27,007 nucleotides of DNA, from IMG/VR virus record IMGVR_UViG_3300023184_000448, positions 1 to 27,007 of that record. One strand, given 5' to 3'. This document shows, piece after piece, positions 15,063 through 23,312 of this stretch. A program made the position numbers and the translations under genes. Under the pieces are notes generated by a model. The model did no database searches, was not told where the DNA came from, and saw only the letters and a program-made list of their open reading frames with translations. Position 1 is the first letter of the stretch, and each line of letters begins with the position of its first letter. This DNA is from a virus.

Positions 15063-15951
15063 TATCGCAGACGTCCTAGTGGAACTTGGCGTGGATGTAC
15101 GCCGCACAAGTGGTCGTGAGATTTCAGGGTGTTGCCCTGTACACGAGAAGCGCACAGGGCGTGCGGATGGTTCCCCATCATGGTCAATGAATGCAGAGAG
15201 TGGTCTTTGGATCTGTCACTCTTGTGGTGCCAGGGGGACACTTGCTTCACTTGTTTCTGAGTTGACAGGTAATCCTGACAGCGTTGCCGCTGTTAACCAA
15301 TTACTTATTGAGACAGGTATGAATCGTTTAAGTGCACCAGAACGAGTGGAGTACCAACCTGAAGTTGACTGGATTTCATACAGTCGTTTTGAACAAGTAC
15401 CCTCATCAGTTTTACGCTCTCGCCATTTAGACGCTGACGTCGCTTTGGCACACGGAGTTAAATGGAACATGCTTAAGAAGGCATGGGTCATTCCGATTGT
15501 GTCACCACTCGGTGAACTTCTTGGGTGGCAAGAAAAAGGACCAGACTGGTTTAAGAATAATCCAGTGGGTATTAAGAAGAGCAGTACCTTGTTTGGCATT
15601 GAACGCTTTCAAGCACGCACCGCCATCCTTGTTGAGTCCCCTTTGGATGTAGTGCGCTTTGCATCTACCTTTGAAGGTATTCAGGCTCTTGCAACTTTTG
15701 GAGCGCACGTCAGCAAAGAGCAGATGACGATTGCATCTAATGTTGCAGAGCGCATCATCATTGCTATGGATCATGACAAAGCAGGAACAGAATCGGCTAA
15801 GACACTCTTAAGGTCATTGCCTCGCTTTCGCAACGGTATTTACTTCCTGCACTACGCACACACTGATGCCAAAGACATTGGTGATATGACAGACGATGAG
15901 ATTGACATTGCGGTCACCAAGTCCTCAGTAGTCCCTTGGTGGATTGCATGA
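15028..15951 (+). CDS. dnaG: DnaG-like primase (zinc finger + TOPRIM)
   Basis: 307 residues, shorter than bacterial DnaG. The N-terminal zinc finger has C36 and H39 (CCPVHEK) with C63 and C66 (WICHSCGARG). The catalytic TOPRIM core has E203 in AILVESPLDVVRF and D248/D250 in IAMDHDKAG. The DnaG C-terminal helicase-binding domain is absent or highly reduced, as in some phage primases. It makes RNA primers for the polymerase. The start lies inside the helicase gene, so the two may be made in a coupled way, and the end overlaps the SNF2-type gene by ATGA. Confidence 0.85.
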   Translation: MLTATVTTGTTNIADVLVELGVDVRRTSGREISGCCPVHEKRTGRADGSPSWSMNAESGLWICHSCGARGTLASLVSELTGNPDSVAAVNQLLIETGMNRLSAPERVEYQPEVDWISYSRFEQVPSSVLRSRHLDADVALAHGVKWNMLKKAWVIPIVSPLGELLGWQEKGPDWFKNNPVGIKKSSTLFGIERFQARTAILVESPLDVVRFASTFEGIQALATFGAHVSKEQMTIASNVAERIIIAMDHDKAGTESAKTLLRSLPRFRNGIYFLHYAHTDAKDIGDMTDDEIDIAVTKSSVVPWWIA

Positions 15952-17495
15952 CGTTTAATGGCACTCTTTATCCTTTTCAACAGGAGGCAATGGAAAGAAT
16001 GGCTGACCGTGGTCAGATGCTCCTTGCCATGGTCATGGGTGCTGGTAAGACTCCGACAACTCTGTCAGCAATAGAAAAACTTATGGCTGATGGAGAAGTC
16101 AAACTTACTGCCATTGTGGTTCCGTCTTCTTTAAAGTATCAATGGCTTCATGAGATTAAGAAGTTCACAGACTCTAAAGCCATTGTCATTGATGGTTCTA
16201 AAGCAGCACGTGCTCCTCTTTGGCGCATGGCACATATGTGCAAGTACGTCATTGTCAATTCCGAATTGCTTGTCAAAGATGAAGCAGAGTTTAAAGCACT
16301 CTCTTGTGATGCAATGGTGATTGACGAAGCAACTATTATTAAGTCACCTCGTGCAAAGCGTTCTCGCTTACTTAAACGCTTAGGCGCTCGTTGCCACTAC
16401 CGCTTTGCTCTGACAGGACAACCTATTGAGAACAAACCAGAAGAATTGTTTTCTATTATGGAATTTGTTGACAAGACAGTGCTTGGTCGTTTTGATATCT
16501 TTGACCGCACTTTTATTGCTAGAGACCATTACGGTAAGCCCGTCCGTTACCGCAACTTAAAACAATTACAAGACAGCCTTAAAGAGTCCATGGTTCGCAA
16601 GACTCGTGCAGACATTGCTGACCAGTTGCCTAGTGTCATTCACCAAGTTGTTCCTGTTTCTTTTGATACCGCAGGATCCATCGCTTACCAATCCATTGCC
16701 CGTGACTTACTCAACGAGATTCAAAAAGCAATTACTACACATGGTCGTGGTTTTGATTTGTGGTCCCACTACAACGGCAGTGATAAAGGTGGAGAAGCAC
16801 AAGGGCAGATCATGGCTCGCCTTACCATCCTTCGTATGCTCTGCGACAACCCTTCATTGGTGTTTGAGTCTGCACGGCAGTTTAGAGAAACTCGGGGCAG
16901 CACAGGAAGTATGTACGCCAATAAAGTAACTACAAACGGCTGGCTCTCTGAAAGTACAAAAGCCCCCAAACTTAATGCAGTCATTGAATACATGACCGAC
17001 ATCTTGTCAGGAGAACCTGACAGTAAGATTGTGCTGTTCTCCTTCTTCAAACGTAACTTGAGGCTCATTCAGGAGGCTATGAACTCCACTACCAATAGCG
17101 TTCTTTTCATGGGCGGTATGAATGCTGAGGAACGAGATGCCGCTAAACAGCAGTTTGCCAAAGACCCCAATACCCGTCTATTTCTCTCTTCAGACGCTGG
17201 TGGCTATGGCGTGGACTTACCTAACGCCAATTACCTCATCTCCTATGACCTGCCATGGAGTGCTGGAAAACTGGATCAAAGAGAAGCCCGCATCATCCGT
17301 CTATCCTCGGTACACCCCCACGTTACAATTGCATCCTTCGTTATGAAAGGATCCATTGAAGAACGCCAATACGAAATGCTTCAACAGAAGCGTGGAATTA
17401 ATGAGGCTTTCATTGATGGAAACTACGACAGTCAAGGTAAGTTTGAATTAACTATCGGGACGCTTTCAGATTTTCTATCAACATCACACATATAA
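15948..17495 (+). CDS. SNF2-type superfamily 2 DNA-dependent ATPase/helicase
   Basis: 515 residues from the ATG at 15948. Motif Q-like start LYPFQQEAMERM, Walker A MVMGAGKT (K34), DEAx box D126-E127-A128 in MVIDEAT, motif III-like FALTGQPIENKPEEL, motif V-like SSDAGGYGVDLPNANYLI and motif VI Q444-R445-E-A-R448-I-I-R451. The LTGxPI block, then a second RecA-like domain starting near ILSGEPDSKIVLFSFF, is the SNF2/Rad54-like arrangement. Such phage enzymes are thought to remodel nucleoprotein or promote branch migration. It lies between primase and SSB genes, supporting a fork or recombination role. Confidence 0.85.
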   Translation: MTFNGTLYPFQQEAMERMADRGQMLLAMVMGAGKTPTTLSAIEKLMADGEVKLTAIVVPSSLKYQWLHEIKKFTDSKAIVIDGSKAARAPLWRMAHMCKYVIVNSELLVKDEAEFKALSCDAMVIDEATIIKSPRAKRSRLLKRLGARCHYRFALTGQPIENKPEELFSIMEFVDKTVLGRFDIFDRTFIARDHYGKPVRYRNLKQLQDSLKESMVRKTRADIADQLPSVIHQVVPVSFDTAGSIAYQSIARDLLNEIQKAITTHGRGFDLWSHYNGSDKGGEAQGQIMARLTILRMLCDNPSLVFESARQFRETRGSTGSMYANKVTTNGWLSESTKAPKLNAVIEYMTDILSGEPDSKIVLFSFFKRNLRLIQEAMNSTTNSVLFMGGMNAEERDAAKQQFAKDPNTRLFLSSDAGGYGVDLPNANYLISYDLPWSAGKLDQREARIIRLSSVHPHVTIASFVMKGSIEERQYEMLQQKRGINEAFIDGNYDSQGKFELTIGTLSDFLSTSHI

Positions 17496-17504
17496 AGGAA
17501 CAAC

Positions 17505-17936
17505 ATGGCAACTGTAAAACGAGAAAAACCAGAAACAGCAATCATTGCAAACTTTGACGAAGCGCATTTAGAGCGACTTGCTGAAGAGTTTAAGAAGTCT
17601 AAAGAGACTCTTGAAATCTTAGAGAAGCGTCACAATGACATGAAGAAGCAACTTAGTGAAGCCGTAGACACCTTTGGGTACTCCGATGACAAAGGACATA
17701 AGTGGCTAAAAGTTGGTAGCGCAGAACTCAAACGTGAGCGCCGTGTTTCTCGTTCCTTGGATGTCACCGCCGTAGAGCAATGGGCACGGGAAGGTGAGTA
17801 CTGGGATGACATCAAAAAAGTGATTGAAGTTGTAGACGAAGATAATCTTGTTAAGTTTGCATGGGAGCACAAAGATCAATCCGATGTTGTAACTGCTTTC
17901 TATGTAGAGAAAGAGACATGGGCATTTAAAGCATGA
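17505..17936 (+). CDS. Hypothetical coiled-coil protein of the replication operon
   Basis: 143 residues with AAGGA five to six bases before the ATG. Residues about 18-60 form a charged coiled coil (LERLAEEFKKSKETLEIL, then EKRHNDMKKQLSEAVDTF). The rest is mixed alpha/beta with many acidic residues (VIEVVDEDNLVKFAW). The first part superficially recalls Gam-type nuclease inhibitors, but I see no diagnostic motif. It overlaps the MerR-like gene by ATGA. Function is unknown; a partner of the neighbouring DNA transactions is the best guess. Confidence 0.6.
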   Translation: MATVKREKPETAIIANFDEAHLERLAEEFKKSKETLEILEKRHNDMKKQLSEAVDTFGYSDDKGHKWLKVGSAELKRERRVSRSLDVTAVEQWAREGEYWDDIKKVIEVVDEDNLVKFAWEHKDQSDVVTAFYVEKETWAFKA

Positions 17937-18370
17937 AAGATAAAGCCCTAGAAATGTTTGGTGAGTTGCCTGACTTTCCAGGTAATCGTGCGCCCAAGAA
18001 CAGACCTAACTCTAAGAAGCCCACAGACTCAAATATCACTGATCGCTTATATGGCGCTAAATCAAAATCGTACCGTATCAACGGTGAGCAAATAGAGATG
18101 TTTACCATTGGTCAATTAGGTAAAGTAATAAACCGCAAGCCTGTAACCATTCGTATGTGGGAATCTCGTGGTTGGATACCAAAAGCCACGTACCGCACGC
18201 CTAAACCAAGGGCTGCACAAATTCCTGATAAAAATATGAAAGGACGTAGGCTTTACAGTAGAACGCAGGTAGAGTTCCTGCTTCAAGCAACAACAGATTT
18301 CGTTCTAGATACTGCTAACGCAGACTGGGACGGATTTGCAAAACATACAGCAAACAATTATCCAAAATAA
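17933..18370 (+). CDS. MerR-like helix-turn-helix DNA-binding protein
   Basis: 145 residues. Residues about 57-90 match the MerR/excisionase winged HTH: FTIGQLGKVINRKPVTIRMW, then ESRGWIPKATYRTP. R102-L-Y (GRRLYSRTQVEFL) is the wing block that follows in this family. The N-terminal 45 residues are basic, Pro-rich and probably disordered. There is no dimerisation coiled coil or effector domain, as in phage excisionases and small regulators. It could control operon expression or serve as a replication accessory protein. It follows the coiled-coil protein with an ATGA overlap. Confidence 0.75.
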   Translation: MKDKALEMFGELPDFPGNRAPKNRPNSKKPTDSNITDRLYGAKSKSYRINGEQIEMFTIGQLGKVINRKPVTIRMWESRGWIPKATYRTPKPRAAQIPDKNMKGRRLYSRTQVEFLLQATTDFVLDTANADWDGFAKHTANNYPK

Positions 18371-18396
18371 ACACACAGAACAAAGGAAAAACAGAT

Positions 18397-19125
18397 ATGC
18401 CATTCAACGAATTTGAAGATGACGAGCAAGAATTCCAACCAGTAGTACGCAAGAAACCTTCCCAAGCAACTGGGAATACAGAAGTTACACGCAAACCACG
18501 TCCAGTAATCGTTCTTGAAGAAGACGGTGAGTCCGCACCAAAAGCCCGCAAGGTAGTTCGCAGTGGGTGGAGCGGTGTTGACTCCGTTAAGACTGGTGGC
18601 ACCGATTACGCCGTTCGCTTGAAGTTGAGCGAAGAGACCCAGATCATCAAGTTCATTGGTGATGCCCCTTACGCTTCCTACGGTCAACACTGGTTGGAGC
18701 GCTCAGGTCAAAAGTCGTTCGTTTGCATTGGCGAAGATTGCCCACTATGCAAAGCAGGCAACCGTCCATCCAAGCGCCACGCTTTCAACGTCGCTCTGCT
18801 TACCGAAGGCGAAGACACAACGCTTCGTTCCTTGGAAGTTGGTCCTCGTGTTATTGACCAGTTGAAGAACTTTCACAACTCGGAACGCACGGGTCCTTTG
18901 GACAAGCACTACTGGGCGATCTCTCGCACAGGTAAGGGCGCCACTTCATCCACACTTCTTCAGATGGTGAAAGCCGCTGATCTTGAAGAATGGAACTTGT
19001 CCGCTATTACCGAGGCAGAAGCCATTGAGTTCAATGAGACTGCTTACAACGAGGACATCATCCAAGTACCAACTAAGCGTGACTTGATGCAAATTGCATC
19101 AGAAGAACTTGGCTACGACAACTAA
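18397..19125 (+). CDS. Single-stranded DNA-binding protein, zinc-containing, gp32-like
   Basis: 242 residues; AAGGA lies upstream of the ATG at 18397. An acidic N-terminus precedes an OB-type beta core (DYAVRLKLSEETQIIKFIG). A zinc-type pattern H98-x11-C110-x4-C115-x2-C118 (FVCIGEDCPLCK) resembles T4 gp32, where His and three Cys hold zinc inside the ssDNA-binding core. Basic and aromatic residues follow (HAFNVALL). The C-terminal tail is moderately acidic. Position just before the DNA polymerase fits an SSB that coats the lagging strand and recombination intermediates. The OB assignment is inferred from pattern and context. Confidence 0.7.
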   Translation: MPFNEFEDDEQEFQPVVRKKPSQATGNTEVTRKPRPVIVLEEDGESAPKARKVVRSGWSGVDSVKTGGTDYAVRLKLSEETQIIKFIGDAPYASYGQHWLERSGQKSFVCIGEDCPLCKAGNRPSKRHAFNVALLTEGEDTTLRSLEVGPRVIDQLKNFHNSERTGPLDKHYWAISRTGKGATSSTLLQMVKAADLEEWNLSAITEAEAIEFNETAYNEDIIQVPTKRDLMQIASEELGYDN

Positions 19126-19128
19126 GCC

Positions 19129-21210
19129 GTGCCTTTCCTTACTGAAACACTCACGGGGCGCCCAGCGCCCCGTGTTGTGTCCACCCTTGATGAGATACAA
19201 ACAATTATTACAACTTGCCAAGAGGCAGGTGCTTTTGCCTTTGACATTGAGTCTCGTGGCATCCTTTCTCGCCATCCCGATGTGCTTGAGCATATTGAGA
19301 AGGATTGGAAACAGCACATCGCCAAATTGAAGAACCCTAGTCCTGACATCTCACGCAAAGCACGAGAAAAGGTAGAAAGCGATTACCTTAAGATGCTTGC
19401 CTTAGATCCTTTGCGTAACGAAGTCTTTTGGATTGGCATTGCTACCACAGGTATTTCTTGGGCTATCCCTATGGGGCATAGCCAAGGTTTCTTAGTTAGC
19501 CCCGAGGAAGTTGGTGATGGTACAACTACACCACCCGAGGGCTACCGCAAGATACTAAAGAACGGGCAAGAGTCCACAGCAAAGGCTCGTTACTTCATTC
19601 CTGCTGTATATGAAGAACCACCAACTCAATTATCTCGTTCTGTTGTGTTTGAGGCTTTGAAGCCTCTCTTCTTTAGTGACCTTACCAAGATTGGTCACAA
19701 CGTAAAGTTTGATGCCCGTTCTATCAGCAAGTACTACGGTGAAGTACCCCCAGGCCCATATCGGGACACAATGTTGCTTCAGCATGCCATCAATGAGAAC
19801 CTGATGTCTTACTCGTTAGAGAACTTGATTAAGCACAATTATGACAACCTAAACCCATACGCCAGCGAAGGCAAGTTGGGTAAGATCATTGATACTGTCC
19901 CCTTTGATATGGCTGCACGTTACGTGCACTTAGATGCACGCTGGACATGGATGCTTTACGAGCGCTTGGCTGGATACATCAAAAGCCAAGATGACCTTAC
20001 CCGAGTGGTAGAGCAGGACTCTAAAGTGCTTCGTGTATTGATGCAAATGGAAAACGAAGGCATCCCAGTTGATCACCAGCGCCTCAAGCATCTTGGAACA
20101 GAGTTGGATGGCAAGATGAGAGACACACTGCTTGCCTTGTCCAAGTATGCACCTATTGGTTTTAATCCTGATTCCACAAAGCATAAGCAGGCTTTCTTAT
20201 TTAACAAGAAGCGTGAAGGTGGACTGGGCTTAAAGCCTTTTAAAGAAACTAAAGGTGGCGCTCCTTCAGTAGATGAAGAGTCATTGCATCGGCTGGAGTC
20301 AAAGCATCCTGCGATTACTTTGCTTTTGGATTGGTCCGAAACGCAGAAACTTAAAACAACATATGTAGATGGGTTACTACCTAAGTTGTATAACGGACGA
20401 TTGCACCCTTCCTTTCACTTGCACCGCACCGCAACGGGTCGCTTATCTGCGTCTAATCCAAACCTTCAGAACATCCCACGAGAGTCCAGTATCCGAAGTC
20501 TGTTTACTGCCCCCGACGGCTACACCTTGATGGTTGCTGACTACGATCAAATTGAACTCCGTGTTATGGCTATGTTCTCTAAAGACCCTGAACTTATCCA
20601 CATCTTTAACAATGACATTGACATTCATGCTGGTGCCGCCGCACTCCTCTTTGGAAAGCCCGTAGAAGATGTGACCAGTGAAGAACGTCAGATTGGCAAA
20701 GGCGTTAACTTCCTTACTGCCTACGGCGGTGGTTATCAAAAACTGTCTCGCACCACGGGTATCACCGAGGAGCGGGCTAAGTACATGATTAACCGTTACT
20801 ACGAGCAGTTCTCGGGACTAACTCAATGGAAGCGCCATGTCATATCACAAGCCCGTGGTAAGGGCTATGTAAAGACCCTGACAGGGCGTAGGCGTCGTTT
20901 ACCCGACATTAAGTCTTTGGACGATGAGAAGCGCTCCAGAGCCGAGAGGCAGGCTATTAACGCCGTGGTGCAAGGCAGTGCCGCAGATATCTGCAAAGTA
21001 GCCATGATTGACATTGAAAAAGCCTTAGAAGGAACTGGTACTAAGATGTTGCTTCAGGTTCACGACGAAATCGTGACCGCAGTACCAGAAGACTCTTGGG
21101 AGACAGTTATGCCACAATTTATAAAAGCCATGGGAGATGGGGTCCTCCTTCGTGGAGTACCTCTACGAGTGTCCTGCAACGTTGCCCACAACTGGGCAGA
21201 CGCTAAGTGA
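19129..21210 (+). CDS. polA: Family A DNA polymerase with 3'-5' exonuclease
   Basis: 693 residues from GTG at 19129, similar in size to T7-type enzymes; there is no 5'-nuclease domain. Proofreading domain: D39 and E41 (FDIES), D195 (GHNVKFDA), then Y265 and D269 (YVHLD). Polymerase: TATGRLSASNPNLQNIP, motif A D471 in VADYDQIELR, motif B R520-x3-K524-x3-F528 in RQIGKGVNF, and motif C H645-D646-E647 in QVHDEIV. The Phe at the position matching E. coli F762 predicts discrimination against dideoxynucleotides. All catalytic carboxylates are present. It is the phage replicative polymerase, three bases after the SSB gene. Confidence 0.95.
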   Translation: MPFLTETLTGRPAPRVVSTLDEIQTIITTCQEAGAFAFDIESRGILSRHPDVLEHIEKDWKQHIAKLKNPSPDISRKAREKVESDYLKMLALDPLRNEVFWIGIATTGISWAIPMGHSQGFLVSPEEVGDGTTTPPEGYRKILKNGQESTAKARYFIPAVYEEPPTQLSRSVVFEALKPLFFSDLTKIGHNVKFDARSISKYYGEVPPGPYRDTMLLQHAINENLMSYSLENLIKHNYDNLNPYASEGKLGKIIDTVPFDMAARYVHLDARWTWMLYERLAGYIKSQDDLTRVVEQDSKVLRVLMQMENEGIPVDHQRLKHLGTELDGKMRDTLLALSKYAPIGFNPDSTKHKQAFLFNKKREGGLGLKPFKETKGGAPSVDEESLHRLESKHPAITLLLDWSETQKLKTTYVDGLLPKLYNGRLHPSFHLHRTATGRLSASNPNLQNIPRESSIRSLFTAPDGYTLMVADYDQIELRVMAMFSKDPELIHIFNNDIDIHAGAAALLFGKPVEDVTSEERQIGKGVNFLTAYGGGYQKLSRTTGITEERAKYMINRYYEQFSGLTQWKRHVISQARGKGYVKTLTGRRRRLPDIKSLDDEKRSRAERQAINAVVQGSAADICKVAMIDIEKALEGTGTKMLLQVHDEIVTAVPEDSWETVMPQFIKAMGDGVLLRGVPLRVSCNVAHNWADAK

Positions 21211-21566
21211 TGACCGACATTGATAAGCGTAATTTCTATTTGATGCTTTCAGTTTCTGAGGGACAGACTTACGCCCACCAAATGGGTTTCTCACCACCAT
21301 CAGTAGACGTTGAAGATGTAGAACTTGCAGACATCATGTCACGTTGGGGCGTTCTCATGGCTACAGATGTTTACAATGAAATTACCGAAGGTTCCCTTTG
21401 GTTTGCTGATTTTCTAGAAAAGTCCGATAAACTAATATCTCCCAAAGAAGAGATCATTTCGGTGTTCACTGTTTTTGGAATGGCTTTGCTAAATAAATTA
21501 ATTGAGTCAGAAAAGATCCTACTTCTGTTGGATCAGTTTGAAATAGAAAGAGACGACGATGAGTGA
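21210..21566 (+). CDS. Hypothetical protein downstream of DNA polymerase
   Basis: 118 residues from the ATG at 21210 (TGATG overlap with the polymerase; a GTG one codon earlier is possible). The sequence is mainly helical and acidic (VDVEDVELADIMSRWGVLMA, then SLWFADFLEKSD), with a hydrophobic helix near the end (VFGMALLNKLIESEKILLLL) and an acidic tail. No motif was recognised. It overlaps the zinc-ribbon gene by eight bases. Confidence 0.6.
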   Translation: MTDIDKRNFYLMLSVSEGQTYAHQMGFSPPSVDVEDVELADIMSRWGVLMATDVYNEITEGSLWFADFLEKSDKLISPKEEIISVFTVFGMALLNKLIESEKILLLLDQFEIERDDDE

Positions 21567-21957
21567 TTGGTGGGCAAAAAAGATTGCAGGAGAACGACCA
21601 ACTCCTGAACGAACATACGCAACACCACCGACTTCCCCAGCCCTGCGTTTTCCTACGCCTCAAGCACAGCCACACAGACCATTGCAAGAAGGTGAACGCC
21701 AAGCAGTGCTTGATCCACAACGCCAACCTACAGAACAAATTGGAATGGGTGATGCCATCAGACTTTGGAAAGGTGGAGAAGCCGCACGTAAAGAAGGCAA
21801 TATGTCGTGTCCTGAATGCGGAAGTAAAAACGTATTTAGTCGTGTGGGACGTGGTTCAAACAGTATGATCAACGGGGCACAGCCAGCACCACGTTGTTTT
21901 GAATGTGGCTGGAATGGTAAGTACGGACAAGCCGATCAATCAAGTTGGAGCGTTTAA
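21559..21957 (+). CDS. Zinc-ribbon protein
   Basis: 132 residues. The first 65 are Pro/Gln/Thr-rich and probably disordered, after a short WWAKKIAGERP start. A C-terminal zinc ribbon has C84-x2-C87 (SCPECGSKN) and C113-x2-C116 (RCFECGWNG) with about 25 residues between. I recall similar phage proteins with a W-W-x-K-K-x-A start and a C-terminal ribbon beside recombination genes, but without known function. It sits directly before recA with no gap. Confidence 0.65.
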   Translation: MSDWWAKKIAGERPTPERTYATPPTSPALRFPTPQAQPHRPLQEGERQAVLDPQRQPTEQIGMGDAIRLWKGGEAARKEGNMSCPECGSKNVFSRVGRGSNSMINGAQPAPRCFECGWNGKYGQADQSSWSV

Positions 21958-22974
21958 ATGTCAGATTACGAGAGCCTCAGATCCATTATCAATGCTATGA
22001 ACAAGAAGTATGGTGAAGGGCATATCGTAAAAGGAAGTGACGTTCGCCAAGAAATGCCACGCATTACGTCGGGCATTCTTGCTTTTGACTTGATGCTTGG
22101 CGGTGGCTGGCCTGCTAACCAGTGGAGTGAAATCATCGGAGAAGAGTCATCGGGTAAGACCGCTCTTGCGTATAAAACCATTGCGGCTAATCAAGCGCTC
22201 AACCCCGACTTCTGCGCTCTTTGGGTTGCTGCTGAAGAGTACGTCCCTGACTATGCCAAGTCTCTTGGTGTAGACCTTGACCGTTTGTGGGTTGTTGAAA
22301 CCAACATTATGGAACATGTTTACGATCTTGTTATCAAGACACTAGACAACCGTGCTGTAGACCTCATTGTTATTGACTCTCTTCCAGCGCTAGTTCCTGG
22401 TGATGAGTCAGAGAAAATGATGGAAGAGTTCACTGTTGGTTTAGGCGCACGCCTCACAGGTAAGTTCTTCCGCAAGTCTTCTAAAGCGCAAAAGCGCTCC
22501 TTGATCCATGATGAACGAGAGTGCACAGGATTAATGATTAACCAATGGCGTGAAAAGATTGGTGTGATGTACGGAGACAACCGTACGACCCCAGGTGGCA
22601 AGGCTAAGAATTTCCACTACTTCTCTCGTGTAGAGGTCAAGCGTGACGAATGGATTAAAACTAAAGATGAGACAGTAGGTCAAACTATTAAGGCTCGCAC
22701 CATTAAGAACAAGACTTACCGACCACAACAAGTGGCTGTCGTGGATTACTACTTTGCTCCAACGCAAGGTTTTGATCGTGGTGACTTTGACACTACAAAA
22801 GACGTTGTTAACATTGCTATTGCATATGACTTGATTACCCGTGCAGGCGCTTACTACTCTTATGGTGAACAGCGTTGGCAAGGTAAAGATGCAGTTCTAC
22901 AGTCCGTGCGAGAAGACACAACCCTTCGTGAAGGGATCACCAAAGCCGTCTTTGAGAAGTTTGGATTGGCGTGA
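21958..22974 (+). CDS. recA: RecA-family recombinase
   Basis: 338 residues, near the usual RecA length. Residues 36-50 (ITSGILAFDLMLGGGWP) lead into Walker A 61-68 (GEESSGKT). The glutamate-like switch region lies at AAEEYVPDYAKSLGVD. Walker B is VDLIVIDS with D140. NQWREKIGVMYGDN and TPGGKA match the L2-side region (RecA has N-Q-I-R-x-K-I-G-V-M-F-G, then P-x-G-x-A-x-x-F). GGS is used nowhere else in the window, so this is the only strand-exchange protein here. It would support recombination-dependent replication and repair. GGAG lies eight bases before the ATG. It overlaps the next gene by GTGA. Confidence 0.92.
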   Translation: MSDYESLRSIINAMNKKYGEGHIVKGSDVRQEMPRITSGILAFDLMLGGGWPANQWSEIIGEESSGKTALAYKTIAANQALNPDFCALWVAAEEYVPDYAKSLGVDLDRLWVVETNIMEHVYDLVIKTLDNRAVDLIVIDSLPALVPGDESEKMMEEFTVGLGARLTGKFFRKSSKAQKRSLIHDERECTGLMINQWREKIGVMYGDNRTTPGGKAKNFHYFSRVEVKRDEWIKTKDETVGQTIKARTIKNKTYRPQQVAVVDYYFAPTQGFDRGDFDTTKDVVNIAIAYDLITRAGAYYSYGEQRWQGKDAVLQSVREDTTLREGITKAVFEKFGLA

Positions 22975-23312
22975 TCTTTGGTGGGGACGGTACAGACCGC
23001 AAAGCGATCAACAAGAAGTCCAAGCGCCAAGAGCAACGCTCTGCCAAGTCCTACAAGGGATCACGCAACGCAGGCTCAGGATCAGGTTGGCTTCGTAAGA
23101 ATGACGTGCGCACTGCTGACATCCTCATTGAAAACAAGTTTACGACTAATGAAACTCAGATAACTCTTAAGCACAAAGATCTTGCAGAACTCATTGAGCG
23201 TGCCATTCTGGAAGATAGGCTCCCTGTATTACAGTTTGACTTACATAACCGACGCTATGTTGTTCTTACTGAAGATGACTTCCTAGAAATGAGTGGTTTA
23301 AATAATGACTGA
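22971..23312 (+). CDS. Small PD-(D/E)XK-type nuclease, resolvase-like
   Basis: 113 residues from GTG at 22971, in a GTGA overlap with recA. The N-terminal 35 residues are basic. GSGSGWLRKNDVRTADILIE then NKF fits a PD-(D/E)XK core, with D45 or D50 and E54-x-K56 as candidate metal ligands. LKHKDLAELIERAILEDRLP and RRYVVLTEDDFLEM match the helix and closing strand I associate with small phage Holliday-junction-resolvase-like proteins. I infer cutting of branched DNA made by RecA. Exact family and cut specificity are open. Confidence 0.65.
   Translation: MIFGGDGTDRKAINKKSKRQEQRSAKSYKGSRNAGSGSGWLRKNDVRTADILIENKFTTNETQITLKHKDLAELIERAILEDRLPVLQFDLHNRRYVVLTEDDFLEMSGLNND

Noticed and set aside
15936-15947. 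Upstream GTG start for the SNF2-type gene
   Set aside because: The ATG at 15948 in the ATGA junction is the usual coupling in this operon and adds no needed residues.
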